In this document: piece after piece, positions 1 to 6,793 of the stretch
How positions within the stretch are numbered: position 1 is the stretch's first letter
Layout of the letters: each line of letters starts with the position of its first letter
DNA from: a virus
IMG/VR virus record: IMGVR_UViG_3300018422_000002
Coordinates: 64,001 to 93,372 of that record
Direction: 5' to 3' (one strand)
Length of the DNA stretch: 29,372 nt
Notes under the pieces: generated by a model
Told to the model about the DNA's origin: nothing
The model's database searches: none
What the model saw: only the letters and a program-made list of their open reading frames with translations
Program-made: the position numbers and the translations under genes

Positions 1-146
1 ATCGGGCTCTCCTTCTGGACGTACAGGATGGCCGCCGTCACCTGCGTCGCGCCGAGGTCCAGGTCGTTCTCGATGTCCTGCCGATACACCACCTGACCCG
101 GTCGATCGGTGATGTACTTAATGATGTTCTGACGGTAGATCGCCAC
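1..146 (-). CDS. Partial CDS, winged-helix-like N-terminus (C-terminus beyond window)
   Basis: The first about 48 residues of a minus-strand protein are present and the rest lies beyond base 1. A GTG start at 146 is chosen because a strong GAGGAG ribosome binding site sits 5 nt upstream and no other start in frame has one. The visible stretch includes VVYRQDIENDLDLGATQVT followed by AAILYV, a helix-turn-helix spacing like that of small winged-helix proteins. A DNA-binding role is therefore plausible, but too little is visible to assign a family. It is the last gene of the block that begins after the terminator near 2806. Confidence 0.6.
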   Translation of the reverse strand, partial: MAIYRQNIIKYITDRPGQVVYRQDIENDLDLGATQVTAAILYVQKESP

Positions 147-172
147 GTGTTCTCCTCGTCGGCTCGACGTCG

Positions 173-1075
173 TCAGTGCATCTTAGGGAACGTGTCCGAC
201 GTCAGCTTGTTCGGCGGACGAAGGATCTGCGCCGTGTCGCCCTTCCGCCACAGGTTCCAGGCCTTCACGATCTGGTACAGCTGGCCCGCGCGACGGAACC
301 GAACGCCGTGCGTGAGTTGTTTTGCCGTGCAGTTACGTAGGACCAAGATCGGATTACCCGTCGTGAGGTCGGCGCCGCTGATCAGCTGCTCGAAGAACTG
401 GTCGCGTGCCTTGACGTCGACGTGTCCGGCCTCGACGTACGCCGCACCGAGGGCACCCTGCGGTGCCCGCCCGATACCTCGGAACACGCGGTGAGCGCAG
501 TTGATGGCGTTGTGGATCTCGGGCTCCGACTCGATCAGCGCGTTGACCTCGAGGACCGAGGGAGAGAACGAGTTGAGCATCAACCCACCACGCCACCGCA
601 GCAGTGTGTTGGCGATCGTGGTCGCGCGGGACGCGCTGCTGACCTGGGCCAACTGCATCTGGTTGGCGATGGACCGAGGTCGACCCACGTCCGTGACCAG
701 CTGCGCCCGAGGGTCGATGTCCCTGACGACCAGCATGTCCTGCGTGGTGCCGCTGAGCACGATCGCCAACAGCCGGTGTTGTCCGTCACGGACGAAGCCG
801 TCGTGGTCGATCTGGATCGGTGCGCCGGTCCAGAGCCACTCCTTGTTCCCCATGTCCCGCGCGTACTTCTTCACCGTCTCCAACGTGACGCGCCGGTTAC
901 GAACCTCGTTCACGTGATGCAACATCTTGATCAACGCGTCGACCGTCAGCTTGGCGGGCTGAAAGTTCTCGGTACCCTCGGGCAGCAGCCCGTGGATCAA
1001 CATCGTCGTCGCGACGCGAGGCGTCACGCGGACGACCTCGATGCTGTCCTGAAGCCTCTTCGGCGGTCGGGTCAT
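173..1075 (-). CDS. ParB-like (DGQHR) domain protein
   Basis: Protein of 300 residues. The ATG at 1075 is preferred over an upstream extension because AGGAG lies 6 nt before it. Residues about 40-105 form a ParB/sulfiredoxin-like N-terminal domain: a conserved VTLETVKKYARDM region, then VRDGQHRLLA at 95-104, which is the signature of ParB-like nucleotide-binding or nuclease domains. The C-terminal half is helical and not recognised. ParB-like proteins of this type are common in actinobacteriophages, where they are usually orphan (no ParA) and their role in replication, regulation or DNA cleavage is mostly unproven. No ParA is visible here. The next gene upstream is the DUF932-like protein, 32 nt away, so co-transcription is likely. 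Confidence 0.75.
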   Translation of the reverse strand: MTRPPKRLQDSIEVVRVTPRVATTMLIHGLLPEGTENFQPAKLTVDALIKMLHHVNEVRNRRVTLETVKKYARDMGNKEWLWTGAPIQIDHDGFVRDGQHRLLAIVLSGTTQDMLVVRDIDPRAQLVTDVGRPRSIANQMQLAQVSSASRATTIANTLLRWRGGLMLNSFSPSVLEVNALIESEPEIHNAINCAHRVFRGIGRAPQGALGAAYVEAGHVDVKARDQFFEQLISGADLTTGNPILVLRNCTAKQLTHGVRFRRAGQLYQIVKAWNLWRKGDTAQILRPPNKLTSDTFPKMH

Positions 1076-1107
1076 GATCTCTCCTAGTTCCTTGGTCTGA
1101 TCGGTGG

Positions 1108-2178
1108 TCAGGCTCGTGCCATGACGAGCTGCATGGTGTTGTTCACGTACCTGGCGGCGTCGCCCTCGAGCGGACTGGTGAACTCGGACTGCGCCGTGCG
1201 GATGGCCGTGGCACGTCCCCACTGTAGGTACGTGCTCATGGCGTTGACGGCACCCCAGCCGGTGTCGCGGAACCCAACCGTCTCGTCGTGCTCGAAGTGG
1301 TTGACGATGGCGGCGACCTGCTGCTCGACGGTCTTGAGTCGGTTCGGCAGTACGCGACGTGCGATCTGTCGCAGGTCGTCGCTGGTCACGCGGACCGACG
1401 CGAGCTGCGCGACGGTGCGCTCGAAGTTCTCCTGGTAGCGTGCCGCTCGTGTGAGCGTCTGGTGAGCCTCCTCCAGCTTCTTGTGTGGGTCGCCGACGTG
1501 TCGGATGGTCCAGCTCTGCGGTGCGGCTGGGTCGAACGACGGTAGCGTCAGCATGTTCATGCAGCGACCACGCATCATCGTGACCGCGATCGTGATGCCC
1601 TTGGACAGGTCGTGCGACGTCTGCAGGATCACGTACATGTCGTGAGGATCCTCGACGCCGTCGAGCTCGATCGCGCTGTGTAGGTGCTCGGGCAGCTGGA
1701 CGACCATGAAGCCCTTCTTACCGCCGCTGAGCGCGCCCGCCGCGACGTAGCGTGGGTTCAGCGCGTCCATGAACTCGAACGCCTCGCGGAACTGCACCGG
1801 CCGATAGTCCGTGGACACGTAGCTGAACCACTCGCCGGTGTCCTGGTGCACCACGGCGAGCCGCGACGGCTCCTGGGTCCAGTAACCCGGTGCGGTGGTC
1901 ACCGTGCCGTCGACCGCGTGATAGAGCGGAGCACCGGTCACGTCGAGCAGCTGCTGACGAACGGGGGCGTCGCCGTCCTCGTTGTCGTCGTCGTCGGTGT
2001 CGTGGTCGTAGATCGATGCGTGTTCCGTCCAGAAGCCGGACGGTCGCAGCTCGACGTCGAAGTCGATGCCGCCGAGGCGCGCGGCCTCGGCCGAGTCGAC
2101 GTCGGGGTCGTCGATCACGGTTCCGATCTTCACCCAGGGCACCTGTCGTGCCGAGAAGCTCTGGTCAAGTGTCGTCAA
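1108..2178 (-). CDS. DUF932 / TIGR03299-like phage-plasmid protein
   Basis: Protein of 356 residues starting at a TTG (2178) with AGGAG 6 nt upstream. It opens with a short acidic stretch (DTDDDDNEDGD, about residues 60-70), then the pattern typical of DUF932 phage/plasmid proteins: RLAVVHQDTGEWFSYVSTDY, then GALSGGKKGFMVVQLPE, and later TSHDLSKGITIAVTMMRGRCMNML. The family is widespread on plasmids and phages. Its biochemical function is not established, although such genes often sit beside replication or ParB-like genes, as here. A 12-bp palindrome (2198-2209) lies just upstream of its ribosome binding site. Confidence 0.75.
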   Translation of the reverse strand: MTTLDQSFSARQVPWVKIGTVIDDPDVDSAEAARLGGIDFDVELRPSGFWTEHASIYDHDTDDDDNEDGDAPVRQQLLDVTGAPLYHAVDGTVTTAPGYWTQEPSRLAVVHQDTGEWFSYVSTDYRPVQFREAFEFMDALNPRYVAAGALSGGKKGFMVVQLPEHLHSAIELDGVEDPHDMYVILQTSHDLSKGITIAVTMMRGRCMNMLTLPSFDPAAPQSWTIRHVGDPHKKLEEAHQTLTRAARYQENFERTVAQLASVRVTSDDLRQIARRVLPNRLKTVEQQVAAIVNHFEHDETVGFRDTGWGAVNAMSTYLQWGRATAIRTAQSEFTSPLEGDAARYVNNTMQLVMARA

Positions 2179-2197
2179 TCTAAGCTCCTAGTTATCG

Positions 2198-2209
2198 TGA
2201 TCATGATCA
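2198..2209. promoter_or_regulatory. 12-bp perfect palindrome upstream of the DUF932-like gene
   Basis: The sequence TGATCATGATCA is a perfect inverted repeat within the 62-nt gap before the TTG start at 2178. Its position about 20 nt upstream of the start suggests a protein-binding site. It could also be chance, as no second copy was found nearby. Confidence 0.3.
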
Positions 2210-2240
2210 ACGTATCACACGTCGCGACGCGCGCAGATCG

Positions 2241-2456
2241 CTATCGATACGCACGACGGACGTGATTACCGCAGGGACAGTCTACCTCCTCGAAGTCCGT
2301 TCGACCGGCGGCGACGTGACGTTCGTGCGCACGCTCGAGCTGCTCGGGTGAGAGCCACGACGCGCAGTTGGCGGTGGCGGGGTTATGGGGGTTCGCACGA
2401 TGCGGCTGACGTAGCACGACCTGCTGGATCGGCACGGTCCTACGTCGATACGTCAC
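2241..2456 (-). CDS. Small Cys-containing protein, unknown
   Basis: Protein of 71 residues. Its GTG start (2456) shares four bases with the TGA stop of the preceding gene, so it is probably translationally coupled to it. The sequence is basic, with Cys in ATANCASWL-like context near residue 32 and a C-terminal DCPCGNHVRRAYR tail. Three Cys plus His could bind zinc, but no known zinc-finger family is recognised. Confidence 0.6.
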   Translation of the reverse strand: MTYRRRTVPIQQVVLRQPHRANPHNPATANCASWLSPEQLERAHERHVAAGRTDFEEVDCPCGNHVRRAYR

Positions 2457-2677
2457 GTGTCGATCCGCTCGCCGTTCCAGTACTCGTACCCGAGGTGAAC
2501 GACGATCCTAGCGTCGATAACGGGCACGATCTCGGGCGCGCTGTACTGGTCGTCGAGCTCGACCTCTACCGCGCCACGCGGTGCGCCGGCACCACTCGTC
2601 CCCTGAACGAGCTGCTCGACGAAGTACTGCTCGTCGACGTCGTCCGGTAGCAGTACGCGCAGATCCATCGTCTTCAC
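2453..2677 (-). CDS. Small acidic protein, unknown
   Basis: Protein of 74 residues starting at GTG 2677, with GGGAG 7 nt upstream. It is acidic and looks folded, with alternating hydrophobic residues (LRVLLPDDVDEQYFVEQLV, then EIVPVIDARIVVHLGYEYW). The length and pattern suggest a compact alpha/beta protein, but no family is recognised. It is the first gene after the AT-rich, operator-rich gap at 2690-2800, so it is probably the first cistron of the downstream transcription unit. Confidence 0.6.
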   Translation of the reverse strand: MKTMDLRVLLPDDVDEQYFVEQLVQGTSGAGAPRGAVEVELDDQYSAPEIVPVIDARIVVHLGYEYWNGERIDT

Positions 2678-2695
2678 GCAGGTCTCCCATCGTCA

Positions 2696-2736
2696 GGTCT
2701 AGCGGTCGTCGGTCTAGCGGTCGACCGGCGCCGGTC
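2696..2736. promoter_or_regulatory. Operator-like repeats: tandem 13-mer plus 14-bp palindrome
   Basis: Two exact direct copies of GGTCTAGCGGTCG (2696-2708 and 2711-2723, 15-bp period) abut a perfect palindrome GACCGGCGCCGGTC at 2723-2736. They lie between the AT-rich gap and the start codon at 2677, in the leader of the downstream unit. This is a typical architecture for a repressor site. The small HTH protein encoded at 2849-3121 is a natural candidate ligand, which is inference. Confidence 0.45.
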
Positions 2737-2739
2737 AAC

Positions 2740-2800
2740 GGATTGATCCTATCATAATATTGTGTCAGATCCGGTCTTAATGATAACGGTCTAATAACGG
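2740..2800 (-). promoter_or_regulatory. AT-rich promoter-like gap
   Basis: This is one of the few AT-rich intergenic stretches in a GC-rich window. It sits directly after a terminator and before the first gene of the next unit. On the minus strand it carries -10-like hexamers (TATTAT, TATGAT), but no convincing -35 at 17 bp. A promoter is expected here from position and composition; the exact start cannot be assigned. Confidence 0.4.
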
Positions 2801-2833
2801 AAAAACGACCCGGTCCGTGGGAGAACCGGGTCG
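2801..2833 (-). terminator. Rho-independent terminator
   Basis: The arms CGACCCGGT (2806-2814) and ACCGGGTCG (2825-2833) form a perfect 9-bp GC-rich stem with a 10-nt loop. On the minus strand the stem is followed by five T residues (complement of 2801-2805). It lies 16 nt past the stop of the HTH gene and ends the long upstream transcription unit. It is the clearest intrinsic terminator in the window. Confidence 0.85.
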
Positions 2834-2848
2834 CCTACCCGTGGCTAG

Positions 2849-3121
2849 CTACGCCACGACGTGCCAGATGTGACGCTCGGTGCCGGTGGCCGCACGCGAC
2901 ACGCGGTTTTCACGCCGCAGTCGCCAGAGCGACAGGTACACCAGCTGTGGCTGGAGTCCGAGCTCGGTGACGAGCTGCTCCTTGGTCCTCGGGCCGCCGT
3001 CACGCAGCGCGTCCAGCACGCGGGTGTCGCGCTCGATGGTCTGCGGCGAGCGTGGCCGACCGCGCCGACGTGGCTCGGACGCCTGAGGTGCGTCCGAGAA
3101 GTCCATCACTGGGTCGGTCAC
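2849..3121 (-). CDS. Small winged-helix/HTH DNA-binding protein
   Basis: Protein of 90 residues from a GTG start (3121), with GGAGG 7 nt upstream. The N-terminal third is basic (PRRRGRPRS, an AT-hook-like RGRPR patch near residues 19-24). Residues about 30-80 form a compact wHTH: TRVLDALRDGG, then TKEQLVTELGL, QPQLVYLSLWRLRRENRV and a basic wing. This resembles small phage transcription regulators. It is the last gene before the terminator at 2806, and the repeat/palindrome cluster at 2696-2736 lies just beyond, so autoregulation or control of the next unit is plausible but unproven. Confidence 0.75.
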   Translation of the reverse strand: MTDPVMDFSDAPQASEPRRRGRPRSPQTIERDTRVLDALRDGGPRTKEQLVTELGLQPQLVYLSLWRLRRENRVSRAATGTERHIWHVVA

Positions 3122-3156
3122 CGGTGTCCTCCGTGTGTCGTTTTGTTCCTTAGTGA

Positions 3157-4380
3157 TTAAGCCGATACTAGCAGGTTAGCGTCCCGACGTACGGTCACGT
3201 GCTGTTCGACGAGGCGCTCACGCTCGCCGATCAACGTGCCGACGATCGAGCCTGGGTGGCCGTCGAGGCTCGCCTTACACCACTCACCGATCCACCTACC
3301 ACAGATGACGGTTATTCCCTTGCCCCAGGTGGCACGTAGGTTCGCCTGGTTCTTAAGCGGTCGGATGCGCCAGTCGTCGGGAAAGCCCATGACACGTGCC
3401 GCCTCACGGTGCGTGATGGTCCGAGGTTCCCACGGGTGGAGTACCATGTCGAGCGCCGATCCCATGATGACGCGACCGCGTCGCTCGGCGTCCCAGCGCG
3501 TGATCGACGCGAACCCCATGTGCCACTTCTTAGCGAGCAGCTTGGGAAGCATGTGATCCCACGACGGTGGTAGCTTGCCGGTCGTCTCGTACGCACGCTG
3601 CGCGACGCGTCCGATGGACCAGCCGGCGGGCCACCCACCGTCCTCGGCCACGTACTCCATGAGGTCCAACGCGCGGGTGATCGGCAGTCCACGGTGCACC
3701 GCGTGACCGTCGAACGTCGTGCAGTCGCCGCGCGCTCCCTCGGTCCACCACGTGGCCGGTCGTCGGTACGGCTGGGACTCCCAGGTTAGTGGGTGGTTGG
3801 CGAGGTCCGACCAGACGTCCTTCAGCAGCGGACGCCGTCGCAGCGTCGGGTACTCGACGCCGAACGGTACCCGCGACAGCACCATGAAGTAGCGCGGACG
3901 TCGCGCCGCACCACCGAGGTCGATCGCGTCCTGCATGACGTGGTAGAGGTCGTAGCGGAGACCGGTGAGCTCCTCCAGCTTGGCGCGCAGCGCCTGCATG
4001 AGCGGTCGCCCGCCGGTGTACGCCTGGCGGACGGACTCCATGATCATGATCTGCGGCCTGATCCGCGCCGTGTAGTCGATCAGCACATGCATACACTGGT
4101 TGATCTTAGAGTCCATGCCTCGGTGGCGGTTGTCAGTCATGGGACTGAAGCCCGAGCACGGTGGGTTGGCCGCCACCACGTCGGCGTACGGCGCGTGCCA
4201 CTCGTCCGGCGTTGTCGCCTGCGCGGTCCACGCGTCGCCGAGCAGCGGTCGGTTGCCTAGGCAGTTGCCCATGCCGAAGCCGCCGACCTGCTCGACCTTG
4301 TGAACGAACGTGAAGCCCGCCTGGACCATGCCGAGGTCGAATCCGCCCGCGAACGACTGACAGGCCACAAAGGTGTACAC
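3157..4380 (-). CDS. C5-cytosine-specific DNA methyltransferase
   Basis: Protein of 407 residues from GTG 4380 (AAGG upstream). The order of motifs fits the m5C methyltransferase family: motif I FAGGFDLGMVQAGF (10-23, SAM binding), motif IV ANPPCSGFSP (71-80, catalytic Cys75), motif VI MESV (114-117) and motif VIII AARRPRYFMVL (158-168). A late TWGKGITV stands where the GNxV of motif X is expected. Motifs IV and VI deviate from the usual GPPCQ and ENV, yet the catalytic Cys and Glu are present. Roles could be self-protection, evasion of restriction, or a first step in further cytosine modification. It follows the dUTPase-like and glycosyltransferase genes in the same direction, separated from the former by 9 nt. 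Which sequence it methylates cannot be told. Confidence 0.85.
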   Translation of the reverse strand: MYTFVACQSFAGGFDLGMVQAGFTFVHKVEQVGGFGMGNCLGNRPLLGDAWTAQATTPDEWHAPYADVVAANPPCSGFSPMTDNRHRGMDSKINQCMHVLIDYTARIRPQIMIMESVRQAYTGGRPLMQALRAKLEELTGLRYDLYHVMQDAIDLGGAARRPRYFMVLSRVPFGVEYPTLRRRPLLKDVWSDLANHPLTWESQPYRRPATWWTEGARGDCTTFDGHAVHRGLPITRALDLMEYVAEDGGWPAGWSIGRVAQRAYETTGKLPPSWDHMLPKLLAKKWHMGFASITRWDAERRGRVIMGSALDMVLHPWEPRTITHREAARVMGFPDDWRIRPLKNQANLRATWGKGITVICGRWIGEWCKASLDGHPGSIVGTLIGERERLVEQHVTVRRDANLLVSA

Positions 4381-4389
4381 GGTGTTACC

Positions 4390-4857
4390 TTAGCTTGCGG
4401 ACGACGTATCGATGCAAGCACACATGGCGGGTGCCAGTGAGTCCGCCGGTCGACAGATCGTCGCCCGGTCGTCGTACGCACGACCACAGTTCCAACACTT
4501 ATCGGACACACCGTCGTAGACACCACGTTGACGGTTCCGGTTGACCTCCTGCTTCGCACGGTACGCGTGCTGCCACTCGGCGTCGGTGACGTCCAGCACG
4601 CACAGGAGGTTCGCCAGGAAGTGCGCTACGTCGACGAGCTCACCGAGCGCGGCGTCTCGGTTGACCCAGCCGCGTGGTGTCGCCCACGGCTTCCAGCCGA
4701 CCTCCTGCATGAACTCGGACAGTTCCACCACGGCCGCCGAGTGGTTCTCGGTCACGTAGTCGGCGAGCTCGTCCGGGTCGGTGATCGGAAAGCTACGCTG
4801 GAAGTACTCCTCCTGCAGCGCCCGCGTCGACGCCAGCCAGTTCCACGTTCCCGTCAA
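4390..4857 (-). CDS. All-alpha NTP pyrophosphatase (dimeric dUTPase/dCTPase-like) with Cys-rich tail
   Basis: Protein of 155 residues, starting at TTG 4857 with AAAGG 7 nt upstream. Residues about 40-115 match the all-alpha dUTPase/MazG fold: ELSEFMQEVGWKPW (45-58) and ELVDVAHFLANLL (73-85) supply the acidic metal ligands, and the AKQEVNRNRQ stretch (101-110) matches the KxxxNxxRQ substrate-binding motif. Enzymes of this type hydrolyse dUTP and/or dCTP to the monophosphate; in T-even phages such an activity removes dCTP so that a modified cytosine is used. The C-terminus adds a CWNC...C...CAC cluster (Cys 121, 124, 135, 146, 148), possibly a zinc knuckle, which the basic family lacks. It overlaps the end of the glycosyltransferase gene by 65 nt, an unusually long overlap. 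Substrate choice (dUTP or dCTP) is open. Confidence 0.75.
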   Translation of the reverse strand: MTGTWNWLASTRALQEEYFQRSFPITDPDELADYVTENHSAAVVELSEFMQEVGWKPWATPRGWVNRDAALGELVDVAHFLANLLCVLDVTDAEWQHAYRAKQEVNRNRQRGVYDGVSDKCWNCGRAYDDRATICRPADSLAPAMCACIDTSSAS

Positions 4858-6301
4858 GATTCAACCTTTCCTCGATCGTTCGTTCCAGAAACCTATCGGT
4901 CCAGCGGCGGTAGAGTAGGTCCCGCTGGAGGTCGACCAGTCGACGCCACGTGTCCTCGTCGTTAGTGATGAACCGCGCACGCTCGGTGAACTCGGCGGGA
5001 GTCTCGACGCGAAGCCACGTCGCCAACGCGAGGTCCTCGGTCGTCCAGTCGTCGCGGACGGAGTACAGGTCGACGCCGCCGTACGTACCAACCTGGTGCG
5101 TACCGGGTGCCCGTCGACGACTGGGTAACGTCCAGCCCTGCTCGTCGACCTGCTCGACGTAGAAGCAGACGCTGTTCGCGGCCCAGCACTGGTACGCCTT
5201 CGCGACGCTCCAGCCAGACTCGACGATGGGCAGCGACAGCGTCACGCGGAACCGCTCGAGCAGCCCGTAGAACTCGTCCGGCGTCGTCTCACGCACGGTG
5301 TCGTCTGGCACGTCCGCCAGGCTGGCGGCGTCCCACTTACCGTAGACCTCGGCGTCGGTGAACGCCGCGAGTAGGTAGTCGTTCACGAGCTTCGACCGAC
5401 GACGACCCTCGCCGAGGACCGACGCCTTCGTGCTGGTCGTCGCGATCCCGGCGGGGACGCGCTGGTCGAACGACGGTGTGCCCAGCTGTTCCCAGTCGTC
5501 CGGCAGGATCATCAACTCGAGGTCCGCGTGACGGTACGTGTGCTGCGCGTTCCACAGCTCGTGCTCGCCGGCCTCGTTGGGTCGCTCGAGCGTGACTCCC
5601 CGGAACCCGAGCGCCTCGGGCGCGCGGTGATCACCGTAGCGCTCGTGTCGCTGTGAGCGCTTGAACGTGTACTGCGCGAGCATCTCGTCGGTACCGGAGG
5701 GCCACTTGACGTCGCGTGCCTTCAGGTAGTTGCGTGGGTCCGGGACGAGCCAGACGACCGGTGCACGGCCGAGCGTCTTGTCGCCGAGCGCGTTCAGTCC
5801 GCGCACCAGGTAGCGGCAGTACGTCTGCATCGAGTCGTAGACCCGGTTGCCGTCGAGGTTGGGGTTCGTGAACGTCTCGTACCACGTCCGGTTCGCCTGC
5901 GGGATGCGCAGCTGCGTCGGCGCGTGCTGGCCGACGTGCAGCACCATCCCGTCGAGGTCGCTGATGAGCTCCACCAGCTCGTCCTCGAACCCCGACACCT
6001 CACTGCACCACCACGCCGGTTTCGCGGTCCAGTACGGCTCGAAGGGCGTACGGTAGTACCCGTCGGTGCGCGGGGCGAGCGCGACGGCTCGTTCCCGCGC
6101 ACCGAACCACGGGTTGCTGACGTTCGGTAGGTCGAGCGGCCGCTCGCCGGCGTCGTTGTGCCCGACGACGACCCACTCGACGTCCGGACTACGACGGGCG
6201 AGTCGCGCGAGCAGCTGCGGCTTCTCCGCGTCTCCCTGGAAGCCCCACCTTCCTGACTCGAACTTCATGGTCCGACCTAGGACCGCGTAGCCGATCCTCA
6301 C
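4793..6301 (-). CDS. GT-B-like glycosyltransferase, candidate DNA-modifying enzyme
   Basis: The GTG at 6301 is chosen because it shares GTGA with the stop of the preceding gene and yields a first beta strand MRIGYAVLGRTMKF. That gives 502 residues. The N-terminal half resembles a Rossmann-like GT-B domain (VEWVVVGHNDAGERP at about 41-55, LDGMVLHVGQHAPTQL around 116-131). The C-terminal half has SGWSVAKAYQCWAANSVCFY at about 362-381, which matches the donor-binding segment of phage GT-B enzymes in which an aromatic/Gly-rich loop precedes a short-helix W/F-rich motif. The likely reaction is transfer of a sugar from a nucleotide donor. Its position next to the nucleotidyltransferase-kinase, the dUTPase-like gene and a cytosine methyltransferase suggests modified DNA bases as acceptor. 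A role on lipid or protein cannot be excluded. Confidence 0.65.
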   Translation of the reverse strand: MRIGYAVLGRTMKFESGRWGFQGDAEKPQLLARLARRSPDVEWVVVGHNDAGERPLDLPNVSNPWFGARERAVALAPRTDGYYRTPFEPYWTAKPAWWCSEVSGFEDELVELISDLDGMVLHVGQHAPTQLRIPQANRTWYETFTNPNLDGNRVYDSMQTYCRYLVRGLNALGDKTLGRAPVVWLVPDPRNYLKARDVKWPSGTDEMLAQYTFKRSQRHERYGDHRAPEALGFRGVTLERPNEAGEHELWNAQHTYRHADLELMILPDDWEQLGTPSFDQRVPAGIATTSTKASVLGEGRRRSKLVNDYLLAAFTDAEVYGKWDAASLADVPDDTVRETTPDEFYGLLERFRVTLSLPIVESGWSVAKAYQCWAANSVCFYVEQVDEQGWTLPSRRRAPGTHQVGTYGGVDLYSVRDDWTTEDLALATWLRVETPAEFTERARFITNDEDTWRRLVDLQRDLLYRRWTDRFLERTIEERLNLDGNVELAGVDAGAAGGVLPA

Positions 6302-6510
6302 GTCGTCGCTCGCAACCCGTCGACGATCCGCAGCGCCCAGTGAAGATAGCACCTCTCGGCGATGATGTGTTGTCCGTCACCGTCGACGCCGCTCACGGTG
6401 TACACCGTCGTGCCCGGCTGGTTGTCGAACTCGACGATCCAGTAACAGGTCTCACGCGCGGCGATGACGGCGCTCGCCGGTCGTCGGTAGTCCTCGGGAA
6501 TCTTAGTCAT
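6298..6510 (-). CDS. Small protein, unknown
   Basis: Protein of 70 residues with an ATG start (6510) and GAGGAG 4 nt upstream. It has beta-rich patterning (CYWIVEFDNQPGTTVYTVSG, then IIAERCYLHWALRIVDGL). It overlaps the preceding gene by 8 nt and the glycosyltransferase start by 4 nt, so it belongs to that operon. No family is recognised. Confidence 0.65.
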   Translation of the reverse strand: MTKIPEDYRRPASAVIAARETCYWIVEFDNQPGTTVYTVSGVDGDGQHIIAERCYLHWALRIVDGLRATT

Positions 6511-6793
6511 GCTGCTCCTCGTCGATCAACCACGCGAGCTGATCGCGTAGCTGACGCACGGTCTTAGCGGACAAATGAATCGTGGCCTCCTCGGTCGGCG
6601 ACGTTGGGTCGTTGCGGTCGGTGGGCTGGTCGACACGTAGCCAGACGGATGGCTCAGCTGTGGCCGCTGACGACGCGTAGACGCGGACGCTGCCTCCGCA
6701 CGGTCGATCGCCGTAGGACGCGAGCAGTTCTGGTAGGTGTGGAAAACCGCGTAGTGAGTAGTTAGGAACTAGGTGACTGAGCGCGTCGGTCAC
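6503..6793 (-). CDS. Small protein, unknown
   Basis: Protein of 96 residues from GTG 6793, with a strong GGAGGAGGTG upstream and a 4-base overlap with the stop of the nucleotidyltransferase-kinase gene. The middle (GSVRVYASSAATAEPSVWLRV) looks like a beta hairpin and the C-terminus (KTVRQLRDQLAWLIDEEQHD) a helix. No family is recognised. It is coupled to the modification-gene cluster by its overlaps. Confidence 0.65.
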   Translation of the reverse strand: MTDALSHLVPNYSLRGFPHLPELLASYGDRPCGGSVRVYASSAATAEPSVWLRVDQPTDRNDPTSPTEEATIHLSAKTVRQLRDQLAWLIDEEQHD

